Numbered from the stretch's first letter, positions 1-9,331 are shown. The stretch is DNA of 64,000 bases from Cytophagales bacterium (GCA_013298075.1 JAAFJG010000002.1:25648-89647), one strand, 5' to 3'. Numbers and translations are program-made. The notes: a model not told the origin generated them from the sequence alone.

Positions 1-292
1 TGTCTTTGAAAAACTCTTGCTTGCCATTTTGCATTTCTACGATAAATCTTTCGCCCTCTTTTGTTTCACAAGAAATATCAAAAATTGCCATTCTATCCTC
101 CTCACTTCTGCCCGTATGCTCGTTTTGTAGATAGGAAACATCAGAAATTTTGTTTTGATTTTCAAATAAAAGAGCATTTAAAAAATCAATCAAAAACTCT
201 TTGTTTGTTTCTTCGCCAAACAATTTTTTGAAACCAAAATCTGTAAATGGATTGATATATACGCCTATATTTGCCTTAGACTTCTTTGCCAT
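1..292 (-). CDS. Rpn-family PD-(D/E)XK nuclease / transposase-like protein (partial, 3' end outside window)
   Basis: Only the first ~97 codons are inside the window; the gene reads leftward off the edge. The start is the ATG at 292. The N-terminus has the family's opening pattern (NPFTDFGFKKLFGEE, then FLIDFLNALL), followed by the PD-(D/E)XK core: Asp72 in FDISCE and Glu86-x-Gln88 in FIVEMQ. Proteins of this family (PDDEXK_2, Rpn) are DNA endonucleases that promote recombination and have been linked to phage defence. It is one of three full or partial family members in the window and sits just downstream of the TIR gene on the same strand. Family assignment is firm; substrate is not known from sequence. 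Confidence 0.85.
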   Translation of the reverse strand, partial: MAKKSKANIGVYINPFTDFGFKKLFGEETNKEFLIDFLNALLFENQNKISDVSYLQNEHTGRSEEDRMAIFDISCETKEGERFIVEMQNGKQEFFKD

Positions 293-506
293 ATTGTTTT
301 ATATTTTGATGCAAAGATACATATATTTTGGGAAATTATCAAATTTATGATGCCGATAATTCTGAATAAAAAACTAAGAAAAACAAAAATATTTCTTTAT
401 CATTTCGCTGTTAGGAGTTATAAAAGTAAAACTATTACATACTTTTTTGAAGACTGAAAAACCTCCAAAAAGAAAAAAAAGCATAAAAGAGTAAAAAAGA
501 AAAGGG

Positions 507-650
507 TTACAAAGACTTGGCGGACACAAAGGAAAACAAACGAAAACCGAGGTCATTGTAGTCGAGGGTCGGATTGTAGCCGTTGCGATCCGAAACTCCG
601 CACCAATCATCATAGTTGATCCACGAACCGCCACGCAGGACGATACGAAA
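507..650 (-). other. Candidate DGR variable region (VR) in the TIR/FGE gene
   Basis: On the + strand, bases 541-650 are 58/110 G or C (53 %), while 661-720 are 17/60 (28 %). Read in frame, the segment from Arg682 to the stop keeps the fixed frame RIVLRGGSW...GFRL. Between Trp690 and Gly715 most codons end in C or T with varied first and second bases (ATC, AAC, TAT, GAT, GGC, TAC, CTC, GAC). That is the expected product of adenine mutagenesis of AAY codons in a template repeat. The gene ends right after, as DGR targets usually do. No template repeat or reverse transcriptase was seen in the window, so it would have to be diversified in trans or be a frozen variant. Confidence 0.65.
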
Positions 651-2690
651 TTTATCATTTTTGGTGCGATTTTTGTTAATGATAGTATTACTATCAATTA
701 AAGTGTTCTCTACCCATAATGGATTCGAAAAATTAGTAGGAATTTGATCTAAAATTTTATCTTCATAATTATCCAGACACCATTCGTACACATTGCCCGA
801 CATATCATAAATACCTAATTCATTGGGCTTATAACGACCGACAATGTGTGTGCCGTAATCTGCATGTTTTTCTCCTTTTTCCTTGCTATTATTTTTATAA
901 CAAGCAACTTCATCAATATTATCACTACCTGCATATTGATAGCCTTTGCTTAGTTTTCCACCTTTTGCCGCATATTCCCATTGTGCGTCAGAAGGTAAAT
1001 TGTAATTCTTATTCGTTATTTTTGATATTTTTTCAACTACTTCTATGGCTTTATACCAATTTATTTTTTCTACAGGTTTTTGTGGTGCTTTAAAATGTGA
1101 TGGATTTTCACCCATCACCGCTTGATAAAGTTGTTGTGTTACTAAATGCTTGCCCACATAAAAACCATCTAAACGAATCCGTTTTGTATCTTGAAATAAA
1201 AAATTATCACTTCCTTCTACCCAAATCATCTCAAAACTTACGCCATTTATGGTTTCTGTGTAGTTTTTGCCTGTAGTTTGTGTATTGGTAACAATAGCAG
1301 GTTTTTCTAAGGTTATTATTTTATTTTCTAAAATCGTAATTTTGCTGTATAAATTTTTGTTTTCTGTCTGGAGTTCGTTTTTTTGGTTGTTTATTATTTC
1401 GATTTCCTTTTGCTTTTGTTCGATTTTTGTTTCCAAATTATATTTTTGGTTTCTTTCGATTACCACTTCGTTTTTTGCATCAGAAAGTTTTTTATTTGCA
1501 AGAATTAGTTCATCATTTATTTTTTGAATTTGAGTTTTAAGGTCTCGAATTTCATTTTCTTTCTCAATAATTTTATTTTTGAGTTGAGTAGTTTCTTGAG
1601 GATTTTGTGCTTGTGTTTTTAGTTGTTCAATTTCTTTTTGTTTTTGTTCGATTTTTGTTTCCAAATTATATTTTTGGTTTCTTTCTGTTGTCAATTCGTT
1701 TTTTACTTCAGAAAGTCTTTTATTGACAAAAGTTATTTCTTCTTTTATTTTTCTGATTTCACCATAAAGTTCTTCCACTTCTTCCTCTTTCTCAATAATT
1801 TTATTTTTGAGTTGATTGGTTTCTTGCGGATTTTGGGCTTGTGTTTTTAGTTGTTCAATTTCTTGTTTTTTCTGCTCGATTTCTTTTTCTTTTAGTTTGA
1901 TTTGTGCCGTTAAAGTATAGTTTTGTTTTTGTTCAATTTTCAGTTCTTCATCTCTTTCTGCCAACTCTTGATGAACAAATGTTGTTTCTTCCTTTATTTT
2001 GCTATATTTTTTTTGTAAATTTGTATTTTCCTGTGTTAGTTTTTGGATAATTTCTTCTTCAGGAAGTTTCAAATTCAATGTTTTCATTATATCAGCCAAA
2101 AGAGTTACTTGTACGCTTTGTAATTCAAAAGGTAATAAATCAGCATTAAATCCCTTACCTTGTAAAATAAAAAAACCTCTCTTTTCATTATGCAAATGTA
2201 TGAAATTATAAAAAAGTTTATATTCTTTTTTTACCCAAGGCGATTCCATAGCATTAGGCGTACAATGTAAAATAAAATGGTCTGCGTGTTTGAGTGCGTC
2301 ATTGATTTTATCTACAAAATCCTGACCTGCACTTTTATTCAATTCATCATCAGAAAAAAATACGCTCATACCACACTTGCGTAAATTACGCACATGCTCG
2401 ATTGCCTCCGCCTTATCCGAAGAAGAAAAACTAAAAAATATATCGTATTTTGTGGGAGCAATGACTTTGATATTCGTTTTGGCTGTTTCATTCACAAAAA
2501 CCTGCATTGCTTCCTCAAAACCAATGCCGTATCTTTGCGTTATAAATTGCGTTTTAAAATTTTCTAATTTCTCACTTTTTACGCCATAATTATCAAGTTT
2601 TTCGAATACTTCAGGCATTCGTATAATTCCCGATTGAATAAGTGTAATAATTTCTTGTGCTTGTTCTTTGTTGAGTTTATTATCCGCCAT
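507..2690 (-). CDS. TIR - coiled-coil - FGE/C-type-lectin-fold protein; probable DGR target
   Basis: 727 residues. Residues 1-75 form a helical N-terminal domain I cannot name (possibly effector-associated). Residues ~82-200 are a TIR domain (YDIFFSFSSSD at its start, SPWVKKE with Glu156 at the expected NADase position). Residues ~215-465 are coiled coil built from a ~76-residue repeat (KTQAQNPQET recurs at 282 and 358). Residues ~480-727 are an FGE-sulfatase/C-type-lectin fold (LPSDAQWEYAAKGG, DMSGNVYEWC, VLRGGSW, GFRL). No Cys sits in the catalytic formylglycine-generating position, so binding rather than catalysis is likely. The last ~46 codons are GC-rich and look like a diversity-generating retroelement variable region. 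There is no signal peptide, so it is cytoplasmic. TIR domains of this kind deplete NAD+ on activation; a hypervariable ligand-sensing C-terminus with a TIR effector is my inference. Confidence 0.85.
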   Translation of the reverse strand: MADNKLNKEQAQEIITLIQSGIIRMPEVFEKLDNYGVKSEKLENFKTQFITQRYGIGFEEAMQVFVNETAKTNIKVIAPTKYDIFFSFSSSDKAEAIEHVRNLRKCGMSVFFSDDELNKSAGQDFVDKINDALKHADHFILHCTPNAMESPWVKKEYKLFYNFIHLHNEKRGFFILQGKGFNADLLPFELQSVQVTLLADIMKTLNLKLPEEEIIQKLTQENTNLQKKYSKIKEETTFVHQELAERDEELKIEQKQNYTLTAQIKLKEKEIEQKKQEIEQLKTQAQNPQETNQLKNKIIEKEEEVEELYGEIRKIKEEITFVNKRLSEVKNELTTERNQKYNLETKIEQKQKEIEQLKTQAQNPQETTQLKNKIIEKENEIRDLKTQIQKINDELILANKKLSDAKNEVVIERNQKYNLETKIEQKQKEIEIINNQKNELQTENKNLYSKITILENKIITLEKPAIVTNTQTTGKNYTETINGVSFEMIWVEGSDNFLFQDTKRIRLDGFYVGKHLVTQQLYQAVMGENPSHFKAPQKPVEKINWYKAIEVVEKISKITNKNYNLPSDAQWEYAAKGGKLSKGYQYAGSDNIDEVACYKNNSKEKGEKHADYGTHIVGRYKPNELGIYDMSGNVYEWCLDNYEDKILDQIPTNFSNPLWVENTLIDSNTIINKNRTKNDKFRIVLRGGSWINYDDWCGVSDRNGYNPTLDYNDLGFRLFSFVSAKSL

Positions 2691-2785
2691 ATTTTTTAGT
2701 TATCTTTGAGATTTCGTTTATCAATGCAAAGATATTATTTTTTTTAATCAATCAAAAAAAATAGGAGAATTTTATTTTGAAAGGT

Positions 2786-2827
2786 AAAAAAGCCTATACA
2801 ATTTTTAAAAATCATATAGGTTTTTCA
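2786..2827 (-). terminator. Hairpin between metzincin gene and TIR gene
   Basis: An imperfect inverted repeat (AAAAAGCCTATA facing TATAGGTTTTT) lies 15-55 bp past the stop of the metzincin gene in its direction of transcription and ends in A/T runs on both sides. It probably terminates that gene, so the TIR gene likely has its own promoter. Confidence 0.5.
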
Positions 2828-2842
2828 TTTTTTGTTCTATTC

Positions 2843-3817
2843 TTATATCTTTTTAAACGATTGAAAAAAGCCCCATTTTTTTCCATCATTCGTTGATAAA
2901 AAACCATTTCCACCAGCCAAAGGGATTTTAATACTTATATTTCTATCGATTGCTTTGAGGTAATAAAATTCTTTGTCTTGTTGATATTCAGCAAACCTAT
3001 ACGCTTCGTTGGCGTTATTTGTCTCTAACCAAACTATATTATTTGTTTTGAGATTTTTCATTCTTGAAAACATTCCACCTTTGTAAGAATATTCTGCTAT
3101 TTTTTTGACTTCTCCCGCAATATTCACGCCATTATCATCAAAAAAGAAAGGACTTTGTTTTAAAATTTCTTTGTCTTCAGGCGTAAGATAACATTTATCG
3201 GGATATTTTCCATAAATTCCTGTCCACATAATTGCATCAGCATCTTTTTCAGTATCTTTGGGGTGAGGCAAACCAAACGCATGCCCAATTTCGTGTCCCA
3301 AACCTGCAATCCAACGATTGATTTCAGGTTGTTTGACGTGCTTACCTATCAAACCTAATAAATCATCTTCAGGCATTATACATACGCCACCACCACCCCT
3401 TCCTTGATCACCAGGTCCATCAGAATAAACCACCCAAATATAATTGGGATCACTTTGTTTTGCTCCTAATAATCGTTGTGCTTCGGCAAGTGTATTAGAG
3501 AAACCCCAAGTATTTTTCTCCCGTTTTTCAATAGGATTGTCATAAAAATAATTGGCATTTTTATCAGAATAAGCAACTTCAACAATCGGTTTATTGAGTT
3601 TGAATGTAAAGCCGTTGAGTTGTTTTTTGTACCAACCTTGAATATCTTTAGCAGCCATTTCGATGCCTTTTTGATATTGAGGATTTAATTTTCTATCTTT
3701 AGAAACCAAATAAACAAAGCGTACACTTTTGTCTATCAGTTTTTTAGTTCCTTTTTGTGCAAATGTATTCGTAATGATTACACAAAAAATCAATAGAAAG
3801 AGCGTTATTTTTTTCAT
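2843..3817 (-). CDS. Secreted metzincin-type zinc metallopeptidase
   Basis: 324 residues with a cleavable signal peptide (1-20, ending NTFAQ). The zinc site HEIGHAFGLPH is at 175-185, the extended HExxHxxGxxH motif of metzincins. It is followed by a probable Met-turn (AIMWTG, Met197). Glu176 is the expected general base. The protein should therefore be an active, exported endopeptidase; no propeptide, sorting domain or membrane anchor is visible. The C-terminal ~100 residues have no recognisable domain. It lies upstream of the TIR gene on the same strand, but a hairpin separates them. The peptidase call is firm; substrate is unknown. Confidence 0.85.
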   Translation of the reverse strand: MKKITLFLLIFCVIITNTFAQKGTKKLIDKSVRFVYLVSKDRKLNPQYQKGIEMAAKDIQGWYKKQLNGFTFKLNKPIVEVAYSDKNANYFYDNPIEKREKNTWGFSNTLAEAQRLLGAKQSDPNYIWVVYSDGPGDQGRGGGGVCIMPEDDLLGLIGKHVKQPEINRWIAGLGHEIGHAFGLPHPKDTEKDADAIMWTGIYGKYPDKCYLTPEDKEILKQSPFFFDDNGVNIAGEVKKIAEYSYKGGMFSRMKNLKTNNIVWLETNNANEAYRFAEYQQDKEFYYLKAIDRNISIKIPLAGGNGFLSTNDGKKWGFFQSFKKI

Positions 3818-3900
3818 AGCAGTTATATTTTAAATGTAGATATGTAAAATAATAAAAAAATAAGTTTTTTTATATTTTTTTGGATAAATTGATGAGAAAA

Positions 3901-4776
3901 TTATTTTTGAATACGTAATTCTTGTATTTGTTCAATACTTAAATTCGTATATTTTGCTATTTTTTCATTGGTTTCATTGTCTGTAATCATATTTTTTGCG
4001 ATTTGAACTTGTGCTTCTTTTTTCGCTCTATCAATTTCAAATTTCATTTCGTGTTCTTTCGTATATTTCACACTCATTTCAATTCTATGATTTTCGATAG
4101 AACGTTTATAAGTTAGTTTATCTTCGTCAGATAATTCTTCATAAAGCAATTTTTCTTTCACTTTATCCAAACCTTTTGCATTAAATCCATCTTTGATTTC
4201 ATTATTTTTTAAAAAATAAATCCATTCATCAAGCGTATTTTGAGCCACTTTATTAAAATTATTCACTTTTAACACATAATATTTTGGAAAAATATCAGAT
4301 ATTTTTTCTATGTGGAAAGTATTTTGTTGAAAATATGAAGGCAACAAAACATCATGTTCATGCAAACCAATGAACTCGCCTTTGTATTCGTATATATAAT
4401 CTAAACCTTGTCCTAAGCCAAAATAGACAATATTTATAGAATATACTTTTTTTATCGTTTCATACTTTTCGCCTTCTTTGATATATTCAGTTACTAATTT
4501 TGAAACTCCATAAATCATACGTTGAAAATAATCGACCTCAGATTCATTTTGAATTTCGACTAACATCAATTCGTTACTATTCGATTTCACCAAAATATCG
4601 ACTCGATTATATTTATCATATTCATCTTGTTTATTGCCTTCACTTTCTAAAATGTTTTCTATTTTTACATCAAAATGAAGTAATTCAGATAAAAAACCTT
4701 CCAAAATATCAAAGTTAGCTTTGTGACGAAGTAATTTTTTCATTGCCCAATCAAAGCGTATCAATCTTTTAGCCAT
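3901..4776 (-). CDS. Rpn-family PD-(D/E)XK nuclease / transposase-like protein
   Basis: 291 residues, full length for the family. The catalytic core is visible as Asp60 (NRVDILV) and Glu74-x-Gln76 (LVEIQNE). The C-terminal tail after ~245 contains the short helix-turn pattern NEKIAKYTNLSIEQIQELR, which is shared with the Rpn proteins at 32.4-33.4 kb. That tail is the part that in other Rpn genes is made separately as a small inhibitor. The family has DNA nuclease activity and roles in recombination and phage defence. Transcribed alone, towards the metzincin gene. Confidence 0.9.
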   Translation of the reverse strand: MAKRLIRFDWAMKKLLRHKANFDILEGFLSELLHFDVKIENILESEGNKQDEYDKYNRVDILVKSNSNELMLVEIQNESEVDYFQRMIYGVSKLVTEYIKEGEKYETIKKVYSINIVYFGLGQGLDYIYEYKGEFIGLHEHDVLLPSYFQQNTFHIEKISDIFPKYYVLKVNNFNKVAQNTLDEWIYFLKNNEIKDGFNAKGLDKVKEKLLYEELSDEDKLTYKRSIENHRIEMSVKYTKEHEMKFEIDRAKKEAQVQIAKNMITDNETNEKIAKYTNLSIEQIQELRIQK

Positions 4777-4915
4777 GTTATTATTTCTTTGTTTATTATT
4801 TCTTTATTTTTATGCAAATGTATAAAAAAATTAAATAATTTTCAATATTAAAACATTATTTTTTTGTCAATGTAAAAAAAAAAAACTAAAAATGTGTAAT
4901 TTTTATTTTTTTTAT

Positions 4916-4923
4916 TATATTTG
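4916..4923 (+). promoter_or_regulatory. Bacteroidota -7 box TATATTTG
   Basis: TATATTTG fits the TAnnTTTG -7 consensus of the Bacteroidota primary sigma factor and sits ~38 bp before the ATG of the TPR gene. A clear TTTG -33 element is not visible at the usual spacing. Confidence 0.45.
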
Positions 4924-4960
4924 CGAACTCAAATTATAATTATTTCTTTTATTAGATTGA

Positions 4961-6787
4961 ATGGAAAAGACATTTTTGCTTAATTTATTGGAAAATCATA
5001 CAAATATGATAGAAACTGACCTCGAAAAATTGGAGGAAATATCAGTTGCTTATCCATATTGTCAAACTACACATATTTTAATTGCTAAATATACGAATGA
5101 CACAAAAAGTTTATTAGCTCCACAAAAATTGCGTAGAGCCGCCGCATACACGTATAAAAGAAATGTTTTGCGCGATTTTTTATATAATCAATTAGTTTTT
5201 GAGTTAGAATATCATAAAATTCTTCCTATTCAATCAGAAAAATATCACACAGAAGAAGAAATAAATCAGCAGCAAGAAAATAGGGAAGGAAAAACCAATC
5301 AGATTACAAAACAATCAGAAAAGAATGAAGAAATATCTTTTTTTGATAGTTTTGAAAATGAGAAACAAGATGAAAATAAAATTTCTCCAACTGAAAATAT
5401 TACAGACAAAGATTTAGAAACAAATGCTTTTTTTGAAAATCTTGATGAATATGGACATCCTTTGTACGAAGCTATCAATGAAGGCTTAGCAATGGGTTTA
5501 TATTATGACGGTAACACAATTTCGTGTATCAAAATGTACAAAAAATTGATGTTATTGTATCCTTCTAAAAAAGAATATTTTAAAGAACAATTATTGAGTT
5601 TATTGGGTAAAAAAATCTATGTGTATCAAAATGAATTAGCAGATTTGGACTCATTAGATGAAAATACTGATACTGTTTTGAAAGAAAATTTGCAGGAAAA
5701 TAATATCTCAAAAATTGAAATTATTCAAGAAAATATAACAAATATAACAGAGAATAATTGGATTGATGAATTAGAATTACAAGATTTTGTCAATAGTTCT
5801 ACCGAAGAGTCAACACAAGTTTTGCAAGATTATCATCAATCTATAGAATTTTTACCAATCAATCAAGATTTTGATGATGAAAATAATTTTGAAAATAATG
5901 AAGTAGAAAATGAGGTAGAAAGTCAAGTGGAGAATAAAACACTACTACAAAATAACGAAGTTATTTTTGACATAAAAAGTGAAGAAAAACCTCTAATTGA
6001 AACCGAACAAAAAAATGACAATGAAATTATTCTTAATATAAAAAATGAAGAAAAACCTGAAATAGAAACCGAACAAATAAATGAAAATGAAGTTATTTTT
6101 GATATAAAAAAACAAGAAGAGAAAGAAATTTCAACCGAAAAAGCAGAAGTTAAATTTCATATTTTATCAGAAGAAGAAACAAAGGAAGAAGTAAATACGG
6201 CTTTTATTTCGCCAATGACTGTGATTTTTGAGGAAAATAAACCTAAAAATGAAATAGAAATTGTAGAAAAAGAAGAAAATCAAGAGGATAAAATCACTTC
6301 ATTTTTTGATACATTTAATCAAACTGATGTTTCTTTTGATACTAATTCATCTAAAACAATTACTAAGATATTTCCTGAAAATATAGAAAAAAAAGAAATT
6401 AAATTAGAAATTGTGGAGTCTGAAAAAATAGAAAATTGGACAGAAAGCCAGGCAATTTTTTATTTTCAAGAAGGAAAAAATCAACAATCTATACAAATTT
6501 ATCAAAAATTAGCAGAAGAATATCCTACTAAAAAAGAATATTTCGAAAAACAAATTAAAGCCATTGGCTCGCAACAAACGCAAGATTTGAGAGAAAAAAT
6601 AGAAGTCGAATCTATTCAATTTAGCCCACATACAACTAATAATGATGAATATTCTGAAGAATTGGCGTTGCGTTTGTTCGCACAAGGGCGTGTGTCTGAG
6701 TCTATTTTTGTGTATGAAAAATTAACTGAATTGTATCCACAAAAAAACAATTATTATTTATCACAAATTTCTATTATGACAAGTTAG
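4961..6787 (+). CDS. TPR-like protein with long acidic, low-complexity middle
   Basis: 608 residues without a signal peptide or membrane segment. Short TPR-like helical pairs are seen at ~155-200 (AINEGLAMGLYYDGNTISC) and twice near the C-terminus (AIFYFQEGKNQQSIQIYQKL and ELALRLFAQGRVSESIFVYE), each followed by a YPTKKEYF-type end. Between them lie ~300 residues rich in Glu, Asn and Lys with a loosely repeated unit (NEVIFDIKSEEKP, NEIILNIKNEEKP, NEVIFDIKKQEEK). The whole looks like a cytoplasmic scaffold or adaptor. I do not recognise a specific family. It precedes a membrane protein gene by 60 bp and may be co-transcribed with it. Confidence 0.7.
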   Translation: MEKTFLLNLLENHTNMIETDLEKLEEISVAYPYCQTTHILIAKYTNDTKSLLAPQKLRRAAAYTYKRNVLRDFLYNQLVFELEYHKILPIQSEKYHTEEEINQQQENREGKTNQITKQSEKNEEISFFDSFENEKQDENKISPTENITDKDLETNAFFENLDEYGHPLYEAINEGLAMGLYYDGNTISCIKMYKKLMLLYPSKKEYFKEQLLSLLGKKIYVYQNELADLDSLDENTDTVLKENLQENNISKIEIIQENITNITENNWIDELELQDFVNSSTEESTQVLQDYHQSIEFLPINQDFDDENNFENNEVENEVESQVENKTLLQNNEVIFDIKSEEKPLIETEQKNDNEIILNIKNEEKPEIETEQINENEVIFDIKKQEEKEISTEKAEVKFHILSEEETKEEVNTAFISPMTVIFEENKPKNEIEIVEKEENQEDKITSFFDTFNQTDVSFDTNSSKTITKIFPENIEKKEIKLEIVESEKIENWTESQAIFYFQEGKNQQSIQIYQKLAEEYPTKKEYFEKQIKAIGSQQTQDLREKIEVESIQFSPHTTNNDEYSEELALRLFAQGRVSESIFVYEKLTELYPQKNNYYLSQISIMTS

Positions 6788-6847
6788 TATTTCTAATTGT
6801 AAAATCTATTTTTACTATGAATTATTCTTTGGTACGTGAAATAAAAA

Positions 6848-8071
6848 ATGAACCAAAAATATATTAAAAAAAAATTAAAACTATCCAGCAATTTATCCAA
6901 AAAAATGAGCATAATCAACGAACCAATATCTTGGTGGAAAAATCCAACCTTATATTATTTTCAAAAATTATTCAAAGAAAAAAATACTAAAATAGAAAGA
7001 GATGAAGCCAAAGAATTATTAAATGACATAGAAAGAACCGAACTCCAAAAAACAAAAAATTATATCATTTTTTGGGCGGCTTGTTATGGTGCGTGTGGTG
7101 TGATTTTTTTGTATATTCCATTTTATTTATTTCCTTTTTTATTTCCGATTTATCAAGTCAATTTGTGGGGAATACAATTTTCGTTTTCTTTATCTTTTAC
7201 AATTTATGGCTTATTTTTAGCGATTTTAGAAATTGTGTTGTTGATTATTTTGAATCTGAAAGCAGTAGCAAAAGTAAGCCATATTTGTAACTTTCCAAAT
7301 CAAAAAGATAGAAATTTTGATAAACATTTTAAAATTTTATACGAAGTAAGCATCGAAAAACAGGCAAAAGAATTGTTAGATTTTGATATAAATCCTATGG
7401 AAGGTCTCTCAAAATGGCAAATTAGTTTGTATAGTATTTGGAATAAAATCAAGGCAACTTTGAGTAATATGTTGCTTAAAATGTTAGTAGGACGAGTTTT
7501 GGGTCGTTTTATGCTTCGATATAGTTTTTTAAGTTTTTTAGTTGATTTTATTAGTTTGCCTATTTTTGCTTTTTGGGACGCATATACTTCGTATCGAGTT
7601 TTTAGAGAAACAAAAGTGAGAGTTTTGGCTCCTGATACAATCCGCCGTTTTGTGATTACATTCAAAAGAAAATTATATCATGACGAGAATTTTAAGGCTG
7701 TTTTGTTAGATTGTTTGCGTTTTATTGCGATTGCCAAACGTTCTTTTCATCATAATCATTATATATTGGCTGAAAATATTGTGAATGGTTTTGATTTGGT
7801 GATTGATAAAAATAGAGAAAAACTAAATTTAGAAATGTTATTACAAACAATCAAAAAATTAAGTCCTGAAGCAAGAATTACTTTAGCAAAATTATTTATT
7901 CTGGGTATGTTGGTTGATGGTTATTTGTCAAAGAGAGATTGGATTGTCCTAAAAAATTTAGATAAAACAGAAGATTTGATTAGTTTTAATTACAAAGAGT
8001 TAAAAAAATGGGAGCAGGATTTTATCAAAGGTCGCGGGTTAAAAGACCTTTTAAATGCTGATTTGCATTGA
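6848..8071 (+). CDS. Conserved-looking membrane protein of unknown function
   Basis: 407 residues. Two strong membrane segments lie at ~72-102 and ~109-136; a third hydrophobic stretch around 215-240 (LRYSFLSFLVDFISLPIFAF) may be a re-entrant or membrane-lying helix. The remainder is basic and helical. The C-terminal ~90 residues (LSPEARITLAKLFILGMLVDGYLSKRDW) resemble a small helical regulatory domain of the TerB type in spacing, but I cannot confirm that. An alternative start is Met20. It follows the TPR gene on the same strand, and its stop lies 13 bp from the convergent PP2C gene. Confidence 0.65.
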   Translation: MNQKYIKKKLKLSSNLSKKMSIINEPISWWKNPTLYYFQKLFKEKNTKIERDEAKELLNDIERTELQKTKNYIIFWAACYGACGVIFLYIPFYLFPFLFPIYQVNLWGIQFSFSLSFTIYGLFLAILEIVLLIILNLKAVAKVSHICNFPNQKDRNFDKHFKILYEVSIEKQAKELLDFDINPMEGLSKWQISLYSIWNKIKATLSNMLLKMLVGRVLGRFMLRYSFLSFLVDFISLPIFAFWDAYTSYRVFRETKVRVLAPDTIRRFVITFKRKLYHDENFKAVLLDCLRFIAIAKRSFHHNHYILAENIVNGFDLVIDKNREKLNLEMLLQTIKKLSPEARITLAKLFILGMLVDGYLSKRDWIVLKNLDKTEDLISFNYKELKKWEQDFIKGRGLKDLLNADLH

Positions 8072-8083
8072 TTTTTGTAGTTT

Positions 8084-9331
8084 TTATTTCGATTCTACTT
8101 TGCACGAAAGCATTGTAATATCATCAACATAATCTTGTTTTTCTTTGAATTGATTGAGATGGTCAATTAGATTTTCGTGTATTTCTGTTAAATCATTTTT
8201 TTGGTATGATTTGAGAATTTCCAATAAATTTTCACTGCCTAATTGTTCGTTTTTATCGTTGATAGTTTCGGTAACTCCATCAGTATAGTTAAATAAATAA
8301 AAGTTTTTCAAATTCTGAATTATTCCTTCTTCTACAAAAGGCAATGGAGAAAATACGCCCAAAATTGTCGTACCACTTTCTAATAAATGAACATTATCAG
8401 TATCAAAATCAAACAAAAAAGATGGATTATGTCCTGCATTGATATAATGTAAAGTTTTATTTTTTTCATTATATAAAACAATCAAAAACGTGATAAAATG
8501 TCCACCTTCTGCATTAAAATAAATTTGATGATTCAAATCTGTAATAATTTGAGATAAATTTTGAGTTTGTCGCACCAAAGTTCGCAAAGATGCCTGAAAA
8601 TTAGACATCAATAAAGCCGCTGGAACTCCCTTTCCTGATACATCTGCAATGCATAAAATAAAATTATTATCTTCCAAAGGAATAAAATCATAATAATCTC
8701 CCCCAATAAGTGCGTGTGGAAAATAAGTTGCTTTTATTTTTAAATTGTCTGTATAAGGTAATTTTTTAGGAAACAACAAAGATTGTACTTGTTTAGCAAT
8801 TTCCATTTCTTTTTGATTAGATGCTTCTTTGGAGGCTTGTTTGAGTTGTTGTCTAATCAATTTTTTGTTTTCAATCGCTACAATCACGATATTTGCTAAA
8901 GTTTTTATGAAATAAATTTGCTCGTCTTCTTGTGGAATATTCATATCAAAAGTCAAAAAAATATACGCCAAAATAATATCTTTGTGTTTGATAGGTAAAA
9001 CCACGTCATATTCTTGATATGCTTCGTCTTTTATTTCAATATCTTTGATAAAAGTAAGTTTTGTAATATTTTGTAAAATTTCTATATCTAATTTATCAGC
9101 CGTAAAAATAATTTTATTACCAAAAATAGTTTTACATTCCCAGATTTCATCAAATACAAAAACAGCACACTTTTTCACTTTAAAACTTCCTCTCAAAGAA
9201 AATTTTAACATCGCATACAAATCAGACTCAGACACATTATTATTAATCGACTGCGTAATTTGGAGCAATGTTTCCAACTCCATTTTTTGTTGAACTGATT
9301 GTCTATTATTTATTTCTAACATCGTATGCAT
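8084..9331 (-). CDS. GAF-domain PP2C (SpoIIE/RsbU-type) serine phosphatase
   Basis: 415 residues. Residues ~15-160 form a GAF-like sensor domain. A short helical linker follows (KEMEIAKQVQSLLFPKKLP), then the SpoIIE/PP2C domain (~195-415) with the metal-binding Asp residues in GGDYYDF and ADVSGKGVPAALLM, the central NAGHNP motif, FNYTDGV and the C-terminal DDITML. All key PP2C motifs are present, so it should be active. Such phosphatases usually dephosphorylate anti-sigma-factor antagonists of the STAS type. The start (ATG 9331 or 9322) overlaps the end of the upstream permease gene by 17-26 bp, so the two are translationally linked. Confidence 0.92.
   Translation of the reverse strand: MHTMLEINNRQSVQQKMELETLLQITQSINNNVSESDLYAMLKFSLRGSFKVKKCAVFVFDEIWECKTIFGNKIIFTADKLDIEILQNITKLTFIKDIEIKDEAYQEYDVVLPIKHKDIILAYIFLTFDMNIPQEDEQIYFIKTLANIVIVAIENKKLIRQQLKQASKEASNQKEMEIAKQVQSLLFPKKLPYTDNLKIKATYFPHALIGGDYYDFIPLEDNNFILCIADVSGKGVPAALLMSNFQASLRTLVRQTQNLSQIITDLNHQIYFNAEGGHFITFLIVLYNEKNKTLHYINAGHNPSFLFDFDTDNVHLLESGTTILGVFSPLPFVEEGIIQNLKNFYLFNYTDGVTETINDKNEQLGSENLLEILKSYQKNDLTEIHENLIDHLNQFKEKQDYVDDITMLSCKVESK

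Noticed and set aside
293-506. A DGR template repeat or accessory gene next to the variable region
   Set aside because: The gap is AT-rich and contains no copy of the GC-rich segment; no reverse transcriptase motif was found anywhere in the window.
374-697. Open frame of 107 codons overlapping the end of the TIR/FGE gene
   Set aside because: It is an out-of-frame shadow of the variable region with no protein-like composition.
5220-6440. Acidic repeats in the TPR protein as a functional repeat array
   Set aside because: The units are degenerate Glu/Asn/Lys-rich low-complexity sequence without DNA-level repetition.
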